Origin: Thiobacillus sp.
GTDB lineage: Bacteria > Pseudomonadota > Gammaproteobacteria > Burkholderiales > Thiobacillaceae
Assembly (NCBI GenBank): GCA_030692355.1
Contig: JAUYCF010000080.1
Coordinates: 1-37,259 of the forward strand
Length of the DNA: 37,259 nt
Direction of reading: 5' to 3'
Below the pieces are notes generated by a model that was not told the DNA's origin, made no database searches, and saw only the letters and a program-made list of their open reading frames with translations. How positions within the stretch are numbered: the first letter of the stretch is position 1; each line of letters opens with the position of its first letter. Shown here in pieces: positions 26,265 through 33,705 of this stretch. The position numbers and the translations under genes are program-made.

Positions 26265-26909
26265 TCAGGGCGCTTTGCAGACCACGTAAATGTTGGTGCC
26301 ATTGTCCACGTAGTTGGCCCCAGGTGCGCCAGTCGTCAGGGCGGCGGTCATTGTTGTGATGATTTCTCCGCGCACCGTTCCGGTATTGGCATCGCCGTCA
26401 TCGAACTGCGCGTCGATTGCCTGGGCGATCTTTGCAGGAAGATTGTTGCTGCAAACAATGGGGCCGACCAAGCCCAAGCCGCCATTCTGGACGCCGGTGC
26501 GGCCCTGCGTAGCGTTGACTGCTTGTGTTCTGTCGGTCGTGGCTCCGCCTATTAAGCCTGCCAGGCGCAAGTGGTGCCAGAACAGACAGGTTTCAACCGT
26601 TGAAGCCGCGTCACAAGCTGCATTGTATGCACCATCAAAAACACCATTGCCATTGCCAGGTGCTGTGGTGGTCCAGCGACCCTGCGCGCCGGCATCATCC
26701 CCGGGCAGCGCACGGTAGCGATCTTGATATAAATTGATGGCAGCCGTCACCGACTGGAAATCATTGCCCACGTTGCGGATGCGGCCCTGGGTAATGAGTT
26801 CCTGCCCCTTCAGAATGCCGCCGAGCAGCAGGCCGATGATGACCAGCACAATGGCGATCTCGATCAGGGTGAAACCCGACTGGCGTCGCGGGAAATTGGG
26901 GTGATGCAT
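26265..26909 (-). CDS. Type IV pilin-like protein (prepilin), sigma-54 promoter upstream
   Basis: A 214-residue prepilin. A 12-residue basic leader (MHHPNFPRRQSG) ends at the prepilin peptidase site, G-FTLIEIAIVLVIIGLLLGG, with the Glu at +5. A long helix follows (QELITQGRIRNVGNDFQSVT), then a globular domain of about 150 residues with several Cys (CDAAS, CLFWHH, VCSNN and a terminal VVCKAP). It is larger than a typical major pilin and recalls pseudopilin-like proteins near MSHA loci. The start at 26909 is chosen over 26984, because the longer N-terminus would put 25 residues before the leader and would include the sigma-54 promoter. GGAG lies 9 bases before the ATG. Confidence 0.85.
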   Translation of the reverse strand: MHHPNFPRRQSGFTLIEIAIVLVIIGLLLGGILKGQELITQGRIRNVGNDFQSVTAAINLYQDRYRALPGDDAGAQGRWTTTAPGNGNGVFDGAYNAACDAASTVETCLFWHHLRLAGLIGGATTDRTQAVNATQGRTGVQNGGLGLVGPIVCSNNLPAKIAQAIDAQFDDGDANTGTVRGEIITTMTAALTTGAPGANYVDNGTNIYVVCKAP

Positions 26910-27175
26910 GGCGGAGCGCTCCGTTAGGGTATGCCTGATCGCCAACATGCAAAATGCGTTCCAGGCATGACAGATGCGTAACATATTGATCGGAATGGTA
27001 AAAAATGGACATTTCGCGCCTGAAGGGGCGCCGGTTCGACGAAAACACGACGACCATGCCGGATTTCCGTCAGATCTGTGGGTGGCCAGTCGTGTTCGCT
27101 GGCTCCATTTCCCTGCTGAAATGCCGATAGCTGTGTCATGCTGAGTTTCTACCGCTTCCCCAACAATCTCTTGAT
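26910..27175. other. Divergent intergenic region between prepilin and kinase genes
   Basis: It holds 266 bases between divergent starts. Contents are a 12-bp palindrome CGGAGCGCTCCG at 26912-26923, covering the prepilin ribosome site, the sigma-54 promoter at 26948-26963, and an AT-rich patch at 26985-27012 (ACATATTGATCGGAATGGTA followed by AAAAAATGG). No clear sigma-70 promoter or Shine-Dalgarno is seen for the kinase gene. Confidence 0.5.
26948..26963 (-). promoter_or_regulatory. Sigma-54 (-24/-12) promoter of the prepilin gene
   Basis: The minus strand reads TGGAACGCATTTTGCA. The consensus is TGGCACGNNNNTTGCW, so only the fourth base differs, and the GG and GC dinucleotides are exactly 10 bases apart. 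Transcription would begin near 26937, leaving a leader of about 28 bases to the ATG at 26909. Pilin genes are often controlled by sigma-54 with PilR-type activators, and rpoN is present in the window. The activator site was not identified; CTGTC just upstream resembles part of the PilR motif but is too short to rely on. Confidence 0.7.
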
Positions 27176-28921
27176 ATGACCGAACGCACCGAGACGGCGT
27201 CGCCGCTTGCCTGGTTGACGTCGCTGGCCAGCCGCTTCACGCGGGTGACGCCCGGGCGCTGGCTGGCCTTGATGCTGCTGGCCCTGCACGCGGCCGTGGT
27301 GCTCGATGCCGAGGCGGCGGTGACGCGCGCATTCCTGCTGGCGCATTACGGGCTGTTTTTGCTGTGGCAGCCGCTGGTGCGCAGCGAAGCGCGCATCGAG
27401 CCGCGCCTTGCGCTGCCGGTGTTCGCCATGGCGGCGCTGCTGGTGCTGGCGGACAGCACCTGGGTGATGGCGCTGTGGCTGGCGATCCTGGCGGGGCTGG
27501 TGGGCGCGGTGGCGACATCGCAAAACGAGCGCGGGCCGCGGCTGGCCTACCTGCTCGCACTGGCCTATCTGCTTGTTTTGCTGCTGGCCTGGGTGCTGCC
27601 GCAGAGCCTGGGCGACGCCTCGCTTCCCGAGGGGCTGCAGGCCGCGGTGCGCTACGGCCTGCCGCTGTTGCCGCTGGCGATCCTGTTTTTGCCCGCGCCC
27701 CGCCAGCGCGGGGCGTCGTCCACGCTCGATTTCATCTACGGGCTGATGCTGTCGCTGCTCGTCATGGTGGTGGCGCTGGGCGCGTTTGCCGTGGTGGCCG
27801 TGGCCAGGGTGAGCTATGCCTGGGCGCTGGTGCAGACCCTGCTGGGCATGGCGGCGCTGCTGCTGGCGCTGTCGTGGCTGTGGAATCCGCGCGCCGGCTT
27901 TGGCGGGCTGGGGCAGGTGACTTCGCGCTATCTGCTGTCGGTGGGCCTGCCGTTCGAAGGCTGGGCGCAACGGCTGGCGACGCTGGCCGAGCGCGAGCGC
28001 GACCCCGAGTCCTTCGTGCGCGAAGCGCTCGCCGACCTGCACGAACTGACCTGGATCCGCGGCGGCCGCTGGCAGGCCGCGCGCGGCGAGGGCATGTTCG
28101 GCGAACCCGCCGAACATGCCCTCGTCCATTCATTTCATGGCCTGACCCTGACCTGGCAGGCGCCGCGCCCGCTCACCCCCGCGCTGGCGCTGCATGTGCG
28201 GCTGCTGTCGCAGTTGCTGGGCTATTTCTACGCTTCCAAGGTGCGCGAGCAGACCCTGCGCGAGCAGGCCTACAGCCAGGCCATCCACGACACCGGCGCG
28301 CGCCTGACCCACGACGTGAAGAACATCCTGCAGTCGATGAAAACCCTGATCGCAGCCGCCGACACCTCCACCCCGGAAGACGGCGAGCGTCTGCAGGCGC
28401 TGATGAAACGCCAACTGCCGCAACTGGCCGCGCGCCTGTCGCAGACCGTCGACAAGCTCAAGCAGCCGGCCGAAATGGATGCCGCCCAGATTCCCGCGCA
28501 GGCCTGGTGGGCGGCCCTGCAGACGCGCTACGAACACGACGACGTGCAGTTCTTTGCCAGCGCGCTCGACGACACGCCGCTGCCGCAGGACCTGTTCGAC
28601 AGCGTCGCCGACAATCTGCTGACCAATGCGCTGCGCAAGCGCCAGCGCGAGCCGGGCATCGCGGTGGAAGTGCGGCTCGCGCTGCATCCGCTGGTAAGCC
28701 TCGCCGTGACTGACAGCGGCGCCCCGGCGCCGGAGCACGTGGCGCGCAATTTGTTCCTGAGCCCGGTGGCGTCGGATTTCGGCTTGGGCGTTGGCTTGTA
28801 TCAGGCCGCGCGGCAGGCCGCGCGCGTGGGGTATCGGCTGGAACTGCCTGACAATCAGGCAGGGCGGGTGACGTTCAGGTTGCAGGCTATGGACAGCCGC
28901 CCGCCGGACACACTCGGTTGA
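27176..28921 (+). CDS. Membrane sensor histidine kinase, orphan
   Basis: A 581-residue protein. The first ~245 residues contain about seven hydrophobic segments without an obvious periplasmic domain. A non-membrane linker of about 100 residues follows. The H-box is LTHDVKNILQSMKTL with H379, the N-box is DNLLTNALRK (D479, N480), and the G-box is DFGLGVGLYQAARQAA near 534. The variant H-box HDVKN, rather than HELRTP, resembles PrsK-like kinases. No response regulator gene is adjacent. A perfect 17-bp inverted repeat lies inside codons 304-317. Being divergent from a sigma-54-dependent prepilin gene, it is a candidate sensor for pilus expression, as PilS is in other bacteria (inference). Its 3' end overlaps the convergent prepilin gene by 35 bases. 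Confidence 0.85.
   Translation: MTERTETASPLAWLTSLASRFTRVTPGRWLALMLLALHAAVVLDAEAAVTRAFLLAHYGLFLLWQPLVRSEARIEPRLALPVFAMAALLVLADSTWVMALWLAILAGLVGAVATSQNERGPRLAYLLALAYLLVLLLAWVLPQSLGDASLPEGLQAAVRYGLPLLPLAILFLPAPRQRGASSTLDFIYGLMLSLLVMVVALGAFAVVAVARVSYAWALVQTLLGMAALLLALSWLWNPRAGFGGLGQVTSRYLLSVGLPFEGWAQRLATLAERERDPESFVREALADLHELTWIRGGRWQAARGEGMFGEPAEHALVHSFHGLTLTWQAPRPLTPALALHVRLLSQLLGYFYASKVREQTLREQAYSQAIHDTGARLTHDVKNILQSMKTLIAAADTSTPEDGERLQALMKRQLPQLAARLSQTVDKLKQPAEMDAAQIPAQAWWAALQTRYEHDDVQFFASALDDTPLPQDLFDSVADNLLTNALRKRQREPGIAVEVRLALHPLVSLAVTDSGAPAPEHVARNLFLSPVASDFGLGVGLYQAARQAARVGYRLELPDNQAGRVTFRLQAMDSRPPDTLG
28087..28124. repeat. Perfect 17-bp inverted repeat inside the kinase gene
   Basis: CGAGGGCATGTTCGGCG (28087-28103) and its exact complement (28108-28124) are separated by AACC. 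It is in frame and encodes EGMFGEPAEHALV, the linker between the membrane part and the kinase core. Such a long perfect hairpin is rare inside coding DNA and could slow transcription, form a DNA cruciform, or mark an inserted element. Confidence 0.85.
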
Positions 28922-29768
28922 ACAATTCGTTGCTGGACACCCACATCAAGAGGTCGTCGAACGCATCGCTCGGGTTGGCACGCACAAATTGAGTGTTATT
29001 TCCGCAAGGCAACAAGCTCTCCAATCTATTCAAGTTCTGAAGTTCATCCTTGCTGGTGTCTGATGGGGGGGCGGGTGTTGGGGTGCTGCTTATGAAGTTG
29101 ACGTTGCGTGCGCCTCGACCGTTCGGGCCATGGGATACCACAATGACAGGTACGTTCTTTGCTGCTGAGGGTGTCCCGCAAGTGTTGTTCGGATAAATAT
29201 TCAGTTTTCCCGCGGAGGGATTAGTCGGAGGAGTTGCTGGCGGTGCTGGCGACATTGAGGTAAACCCGATTTTGTTGTTGCCGAACTCGGGGGTAATTGC
29301 GTACGTGTAGCGATTTCCCCAAGCGTCCTGTCCCTTTACGCCTAATGTGATCCATGGCAGCCCGCCGCGAGTCTGCTCACAATCACCCGTACTGTTGCGG
29401 GGGCCTTCTGTTCCGTCATTGGCGGTGTCGGGACAGGGCAGGTAATGCCGAGAAGGTGAGAATGAAATGCCGGTTGGACTGGTCGAGGTTGACGCTGGAC
29501 ACAGTCCAATCAGGGCACATGTTGATGATTGATAGGCGCCCGAAGAATCGTAACTGCACGTGCATGCAGGAGGAGAAATAGCGACATAGTTGCTCATCGC
29601 ATACCCGATCAGGGTGTCATGAATCGCCTGCATGTCGGCGCGCGTCTCCGCAATCCGCCGCGCCTGAATCTGCGCTGACAGCGGTATCGTCAGGCCGCCG
29701 ATCAGGATGGTCATGATCACCAGCACGATCGCCAGCTCGATCAGGGTGAAGCCGCGTGTCCGCTTCAT
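28887..29768 (-). CDS. Prepilin-like protein with large Cys-rich C-terminal domain
   Basis: A 293-residue protein whose leader is very short and basic (MKRTRG), followed by FTLIELAIVLVIMTILIGGL, a class III (prepilin) signal with Glu at +5. A helix (AQIQARRIAETRADMQAIHD) leads to a long domain rich in Ser, Thr, Pro and Cys (ACTCSY, CALIGLC, CPDTAND, and CPAGGCP at the end). It may be a tip or minor pilin of the MSHA-type system, since it is the last gene after mshK and overlaps mshK by 4 bases. Base composition in the C-terminal part is lower in GC than in neighbours, fitting a fast-changing surface protein. The stop lies within the last codons of the convergent kinase gene. Confidence 0.85.
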   Translation of the reverse strand: MKRTRGFTLIELAIVLVIMTILIGGLTIPLSAQIQARRIAETRADMQAIHDTLIGYAMSNYVAISPPACTCSYDSSGAYQSSTCALIGLCPASTSTSPTGISFSPSRHYLPCPDTANDGTEGPRNSTGDCEQTRGGLPWITLGVKGQDAWGNRYTYAITPEFGNNKIGFTSMSPAPPATPPTNPSAGKLNIYPNNTCGTPSAAKNVPVIVVSHGPNGRGARNVNFISSTPTPAPPSDTSKDELQNLNRLESLLPCGNNTQFVRANPSDAFDDLLMWVSSNELFNRVCPAGGCP

Positions 29769-30175
29769 GGGGTGGGTTCCTCGGCGACAGGCGCGGCGGG
29801 GTTGGGGCGCAGCACTTGATAGGGTTCATACACCTGGCCGTCGGCGCGGATCTGGCCCGGTTTCAGGCCGGCCACGCCGGATGCATCGAGCTGCGGCTGA
29901 CCGTCGACCCAGCGCGTGGTCTTGCCGTCGGAGCGGATCACCACGCCGTCGTAGCGTACCGGCGGCGGGGCGCTTGCGTCGGGCGTCGCCGGCCTGACCT
30001 GGGTGACGTTGCGGTTGCGCGCGGCTTCGAGCTGGGCGCGCTGGTCGGGGGTGTAGAACAGGCGGCCGGGGTCGGCGGCAAGGCTGGCGCCGCACACGCC
30101 CAGCATGGCCAGCATGGCCAGCAAGAGCAGCGGCATGGGGGTGGCGCGGACTCGCCAGGCGTCATGCTGATTCAT
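29765..30175 (-). CDS. mshK: MshK-like periplasmic protein of the MSHA-type pilus
   Basis: A 136-residue protein with a signal peptide (hydrophobic segment PLLLLAMLAMLGVCGASLAA, cut near AADPG). The mature part has FYTPDQRAQLEAAR and VVIRSDGKTTRWVDGQPQLD, the 'SDGKTTxWVNG' type of block found in MshK and related GspC/PilP-like proteins that join inner membrane and secretin. The start at 30175 is preferred: a longer frame to 30301 runs through the MITE-like element and lacks a signal peptide. Its original distance to mshJ was probably 6 bases before that insertion. It overlaps the prepilin gene by 4 bases. Confidence 0.72.
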   Translation of the reverse strand: MNQHDAWRVRATPMPLLLLAMLAMLGVCGASLAADPGRLFYTPDQRAQLEAARNRNVTQVRPATPDASAPPPVRYDGVVIRSDGKTTRWVDGQPQLDASGVAGLKPGQIRADGQVYEPYQVLRPNPAAPVAEEPTP

Positions 30176-30180
30176 CTCGG

Positions 30181-30291
30181 ATTGTTCATTTGGCGATTTG
30201 TAGTGCGTAGGGTGCACTCTGTGCACCGATTGACGCCCGAAGGTGCACAGAGTGCACCCTACTCCTTGTGTCTCGCGTCCTGATGAACAAT
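30181..30291. mobile_element. 111-bp MITE-like element between mshJ and mshK
   Basis: The ends are 9-bp inverted repeats ATTGTTCAT (30181-30189) and ATGAACAAT (30283-30291). They are flanked by the direct repeats CTCGG (30176-30180 and 30292-30296), which look like a 5-bp target duplication. Inside lies a perfect 21-bp inverted repeat (30207-30227 with 30242-30262), beginning GTAGGGTGCACTCTG, around a 14-base loop. No coding capacity is present. Removing the element and one CTCGG leaves the mshJ stop six bases before the mshK ATG, in keeping with the tight spacing of the rest of the operon. The strong hairpin may lower expression of mshK and the prepilin gene. Confidence 0.72.
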
Positions 30292-30297
30292 CTCGGT

Positions 30298-30897
30298 TCA
30301 TTTTGCCTCCTTGCCATCAGCCGCCACGGTAAACCACAGCAGTTCGCATTCGGCATCGAGTTCGGGTCGGTTGACCGGCTGCGGCGGGGCGTCCGTAGTG
30401 CGGGCGAGGCGGCAGCTGTCGACGCGGAACAGGCCGGGCGCGCGCTCGCGCAGGGCGTCGATAAAACGCGGCAGGTCGGTTTCCACCAGCAAGGGCATTT
30501 TCACCAGCATGCGGGTCTGCTTGAGCGGCAGGCCGCCGGCCAGGGCGGGCGGCGCGGCCGTGCGTGGCGACAGGGTGTAGGTGAGTCCGTAAAGGCGGGC
30601 ATCCCGATTGGCGAGGTGCACCGCTTCGATCCAGGCGAGGCGGTTTTCCTCGCCGATAAACCCCTTTGCAACCAGCGCGCGGTAGGCATCGAGATGCTGC
30701 GCAATCAGGCGCGCTTCGGTTTGGCCCTGCTGCTGGCGCGCGTGTGCGGCATTGAGGGCCGTCTGCTGGCCTTGCAGGTCGGCGCGCGCCGCGGTGTCCT
30801 GCCGGTGGCTCCAGAAAACGCCCGCAGCGGACAGCAGGCTGGCGGCAAGCAGCAGCAGGATCGATGTTTTCAGTGCGGCGATCGGCGGTCGGGTCAT
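30298..30897 (-). CDS. mshJ: MshJ-like (PilO-type) pilus assembly protein
   Basis: A 199-residue protein with one N-terminal membrane segment (about 9-28: LKTSILLLLAASLLSAAGVF), a coiled-coil-prone stretch rich in Gln and Ala (AARADLQGQQTALNAAHARQ) and a small C-terminal domain. This is the topology of PilO/MshJ, which pairs with the PilN-like part of MshI in the inner-membrane platform. The start MTRPPIAALKTS at 30897 overlaps the mshI stop by 4 bases; the longer upstream frame is a shadow of mshI. The assignment rests mainly on order and topology. Confidence 0.78.
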   Translation of the reverse strand: MTRPPIAALKTSILLLLAASLLSAAGVFWSHRQDTAARADLQGQQTALNAAHARQQQGQTEARLIAQHLDAYRALVAKGFIGEENRLAWIEAVHLANRDARLYGLTYTLSPRTAAPPALAGGLPLKQTRMLVKMPLLVETDLPRFIDALRERAPGLFRVDSCRLARTTDAPPQPVNRPELDAECELLWFTVAADGKEAK

Positions 30898-32372
30898 GGG
30901 CGTACCTGCACGCTCAGGGTGAAGCGGGTCTCTTCGGGCCTGGTTTCGCCCGTGGTTTTGCCGCTGAGGGTGGCGGTGGAGGCGGTGTTGACCGGGCTCG
31001 ACACGCGTTCGACCGCCGCAACGCCCGGTGTGGCGGCCAGCCGGGAGACGAAGCGGTCGATGCGCGACATGGCGGCGCGATAGTTGCCGTCGAAGTCGGA
31101 AAGCCGCGCGTCCAGCGTGATCTCCGCCGTGCCGTCCGCCGTGTCCTGCAGCGTCAGGGTCTTGACGATCACGTCGGGGTGCGCGGCCAGCGCCTGCCCC
31201 AGCGGCAGGAACAGCGCGTTGACGTCGAGCGGCGAATGATTCAGCTGCGCGGCCAGGGCCAGGGTCTGGCCGAGATGGTCGGGTCGGGTGGCGAGCACGG
31301 GAAAGTTGCGCACGATGGCGGCGTGGCGCGCATCGCCGCGTTGCACCTCGCCTTCGATCCGCAGCGCCTGGTCGCGCAGGTCCTGGGTATTGAGCCAATA
31401 GGCGGCGGTGAGGGTCAGTCCAACCGCGGCGACGATGCCTGCCGCCTGATTGAGGCCGCGGCGCCAGCGGAATTCGGTGTGGCGTTGCAGCAGTTCGGGC
31501 GGCGCCAGATCCAGTTGCACGGATTCGCCCGCAATCGCCGCCAGCGGTGCGATTTCCGGGGTGGCGGCCAGGAAACTGTCGGGAATGCGCAATGCCCGCG
31601 CGAGGCTCGGCATGTCGATGAGTCGCGTGCTGAATGCGGGGTCGGCATTGAGCGGGGCCTGCGCGCTGTCGAGCTGGCCGCTGGGGTCCAGCAGCAGCAC
31701 ATGCAGCCGGGCTTCGCGCGGCAGGATGCGCTGGCCGGTGAGATAAAGCTGGGTCTTGGCAATTTCGTCGGCCGCATTGCCCGGCAGCTGGGTGGGCGTG
31801 TCGCTGCCGATCAGGCGCGAAAAACGCAGCAGGCCGTTGTGATAGTAGGACAGCCGCAGGCTGTTGTTGAGGCGGCACGCCAGCAGCGTGTGCGGCGCCG
31901 GTACCCGCAGCCTGGCCAGCAGGTGCTGGTACGCCAGCGCCAGCGGGGCGATGCCGCACAGCGGCACCCGTTCGCGGTGCAGTACGCTGAGCCAGGGCAT
32001 CAGCCACTCGGCATCGGTGAGGGCGGCCAGCAGGTAGCGGTCGTCGCGGCGGCCGGTCGTTTCGCGGGCCTGTCGCCAGGCGCCGGTGAAACGTGCGTTG
32101 CGGAACACCTGTTTGAGCTTGCGTGCCAGCAGTTCGTCGCGAGCGTGCCCCTGTACGTGCGGCAGAATCTCGCTGCGGTAATCCTCGTCCACCGTGTCGA
32201 CGACCAGCAGCACCGGCAGCTGCGCGTGCTTGACCAGCACCTGGCGAAACGCCGCCAGCCCCGTTTCGCTGGCGGCAAACTCACCCAGCCAGTGCATATG
32301 CCCCGGACGCCAGTCGAGCACGCCGATCTGGCGTGGGGTGGCAAGCAGAATCAGGCGGTGGTCGAACATCAT
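30894..32372 (-). CDS. mshI: MshI-like (PilM-PilN type) pilus assembly protein
   Basis: A 492-residue protein. Residues 1-300 are a soluble actin-like PilM/GspL-type region. One membrane segment lies at about 308-328 (AAGIVAAVGLTLTAAYWLN), and a periplasmic PilN-like domain of about 160 residues completes the protein. MshI of Vibrio and Shewanella has this length and fused architecture. The product would link the ATPase MshE in the cytoplasm with MshJ and MshK outside. It overlaps mshG upstream and mshJ downstream by 4 bases each. ATGATG at the start leaves two possible initiation codons. Confidence 0.82.
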   Translation of the reverse strand: MMFDHRLILLATPRQIGVLDWRPGHMHWLGEFAASETGLAAFRQVLVKHAQLPVLLVVDTVDEDYRSEILPHVQGHARDELLARKLKQVFRNARFTGAWRQARETTGRRDDRYLLAALTDAEWLMPWLSVLHRERVPLCGIAPLALAYQHLLARLRVPAPHTLLACRLNNSLRLSYYHNGLLRFSRLIGSDTPTQLPGNAADEIAKTQLYLTGQRILPREARLHVLLLDPSGQLDSAQAPLNADPAFSTRLIDMPSLARALRIPDSFLAATPEIAPLAAIAGESVQLDLAPPELLQRHTEFRWRRGLNQAAGIVAAVGLTLTAAYWLNTQDLRDQALRIEGEVQRGDARHAAIVRNFPVLATRPDHLGQTLALAAQLNHSPLDVNALFLPLGQALAAHPDVIVKTLTLQDTADGTAEITLDARLSDFDGNYRAAMSRIDRFVSRLAATPGVAAVERVSSPVNTASTATLSGKTTGETRPEETRFTLSVQVRP

Positions 32373-33574
32373 AACGGCAGGTTTCCGATCAGGTCGTAAA
32401 CCGGCAGCAGCACCGACACGAGAATGCCGCCGAGCAGCAGGCCGAGGATGGCGGTGAGCAGCGGTTCCAGAACCCGCAGGCCGTTTTCGATCGAGTCGAG
32501 CACTTCACGGTTGTAGAAATACGTCACATTGTCCAGTGCCTCGTCGAGCGCGCCGGTGGATTCTCCTACACGCAACATGCGGATCACCAGCGGCGGAAAC
32601 AGCGCCAGCGACTGGAAGCTTTCAGACAGGCCGCGGCCATCGGCGATCTGCTGCGCCGCGCGGTGGATGCCACGGGCGATCACCCGATTGCCGGCGACCA
32701 TCTCGCCCGCACGCAACGCGTCGAGCACGGTGACCCCCGAGCGGTACATCATTGCCAGGGTATTGGTGAAGCGCGACAGCACGATCTTCTGCACGATCGG
32801 GCCGATGATGGGCAGCCGCAACTGGGTGCGATCCCACCATTCGCGCCCCGCCTCGGCTTGCCTTACCCACAGCGGCAGGCCGATTCCAAGCGCCAGCGCC
32901 AGCAGCAGCCCGATCGGCCAGTACGACTGCATCGCCTTCGATACGGCCATCAGAATCAGCGTCGGCAGCGGCAGCACCACCCCCATGGTCTCGACCAGGG
33001 AGAGCACCTGCGGCACCAGGTACAGCATCAAAAACAGGATGGCCGCGCCGACGACGGTCAGCACCATCGCCGGGTAGATCATCAGCCGTTTGGCCTTGGC
33101 GGCGACCTCCTCCTGCCACTTGAGTGATTCGCCCAGGCGATCGAACACCGCGTCCAGCAGGCCGGTCTGCTCGCCCGCGCGCACGCTGTGGACGAACACG
33201 GCGCCGAACACTGCCGGATGCGCGGCAAGTGCCTGCGACAGCACCTTGCCGCCTTCCATGTCTTCCAGAAGCGCGGTCAGCACATCGCGAAAGCCGCGTT
33301 TTTCCATGGTGTCGCGCAGGTCGCGCAAGCCGTCGAGCAGAGGAATCCTGGCGCGGGTGATGTAGCGCATGTGGATGCAGAAGGTGACCAGATCGCGCCG
33401 GGTGACGCGCTCGCGGCCGCTGGGGGCGTACTGGCGCGAAAGCTCCGCCAGCGTGATGAGATCGAGCCCCATGCGCTTCAGGCGCAGTTCGAGGTCGACG
33501 TCGTTGACGGCCGACAGCGTGCCCCGGGTGGTGCGGCCGGTCTGGTCGATGGCGCGATAGTCGAAGAAGGGCAT
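32369..33574 (-). CDS. mshG: MshG-like inner-membrane platform protein (GspF/PilC family)
   Basis: A 401-residue protein of the GspF family. Two similar helical domains (about 65-190 and 270-395) carry GVLEGGKVLSQALAAHP-like (MEGGKVLSQALAAHPAVF) and ADGRGLSESFQSLALFPPLV blocks, each followed by membrane segments. The middle segments are at 165-190 and 215-235, and the last one (LTAILGLLLGGILVSVLLPV) is near the end. The family forms the platform on which pilin subunits are assembled, driven by the MshE ATPase. The gene is separated from mshE by a 131-base repeat element, the only large gap inside the operon apart from the MITE. Confidence 0.92.
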   Translation of the reverse strand: MPFFDYRAIDQTGRTTRGTLSAVNDVDLELRLKRMGLDLITLAELSRQYAPSGRERVTRRDLVTFCIHMRYITRARIPLLDGLRDLRDTMEKRGFRDVLTALLEDMEGGKVLSQALAAHPAVFGAVFVHSVRAGEQTGLLDAVFDRLGESLKWQEEVAAKAKRLMIYPAMVLTVVGAAILFLMLYLVPQVLSLVETMGVVLPLPTLILMAVSKAMQSYWPIGLLLALALGIGLPLWVRQAEAGREWWDRTQLRLPIIGPIVQKIVLSRFTNTLAMMYRSGVTVLDALRAGEMVAGNRVIARGIHRAAQQIADGRGLSESFQSLALFPPLVIRMLRVGESTGALDEALDNVTYFYNREVLDSIENGLRVLEPLLTAILGLLLGGILVSVLLPVYDLIGNLPL

Positions 33575-33578
33575 GGTG

Positions 33579-33703
33579 TTAGGGGCCAGGGGTCAGGATT
33601 CAGGGGTTAGGGGGCCTTGTGCGGCTTCGCCGCGCTTGATGAATTCATTGGTCGCGGCAAAGCCGCTCGTTCCCTGCCCCCTGAATCCTGACCCCTGACC
33701 CCT
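33579..33703. repeat. G-rich/C-rich inverted intergenic element between mshE and mshG
   Basis: The left arm (33581-33606) and right arm (33678-33703) are 26-bp inverted copies with one mismatch; the perfect core is the 18-mer CCCCTGAATCCTGACCCC. Between them lie two small hairpins, GCGGC-TTC-GCCGC (33621-33633) and GCGGC-AAA-GCCGC (33654-33666). The left boundary TTAGGGGCCAGG (33579-33590) and right motif CCCCTGACC are shared with the element at 7625-7733, so the two belong to one family. It occupies almost all of the mshE-mshG gap. Confidence 0.75.
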
Positions 33704-33705
33704 CA

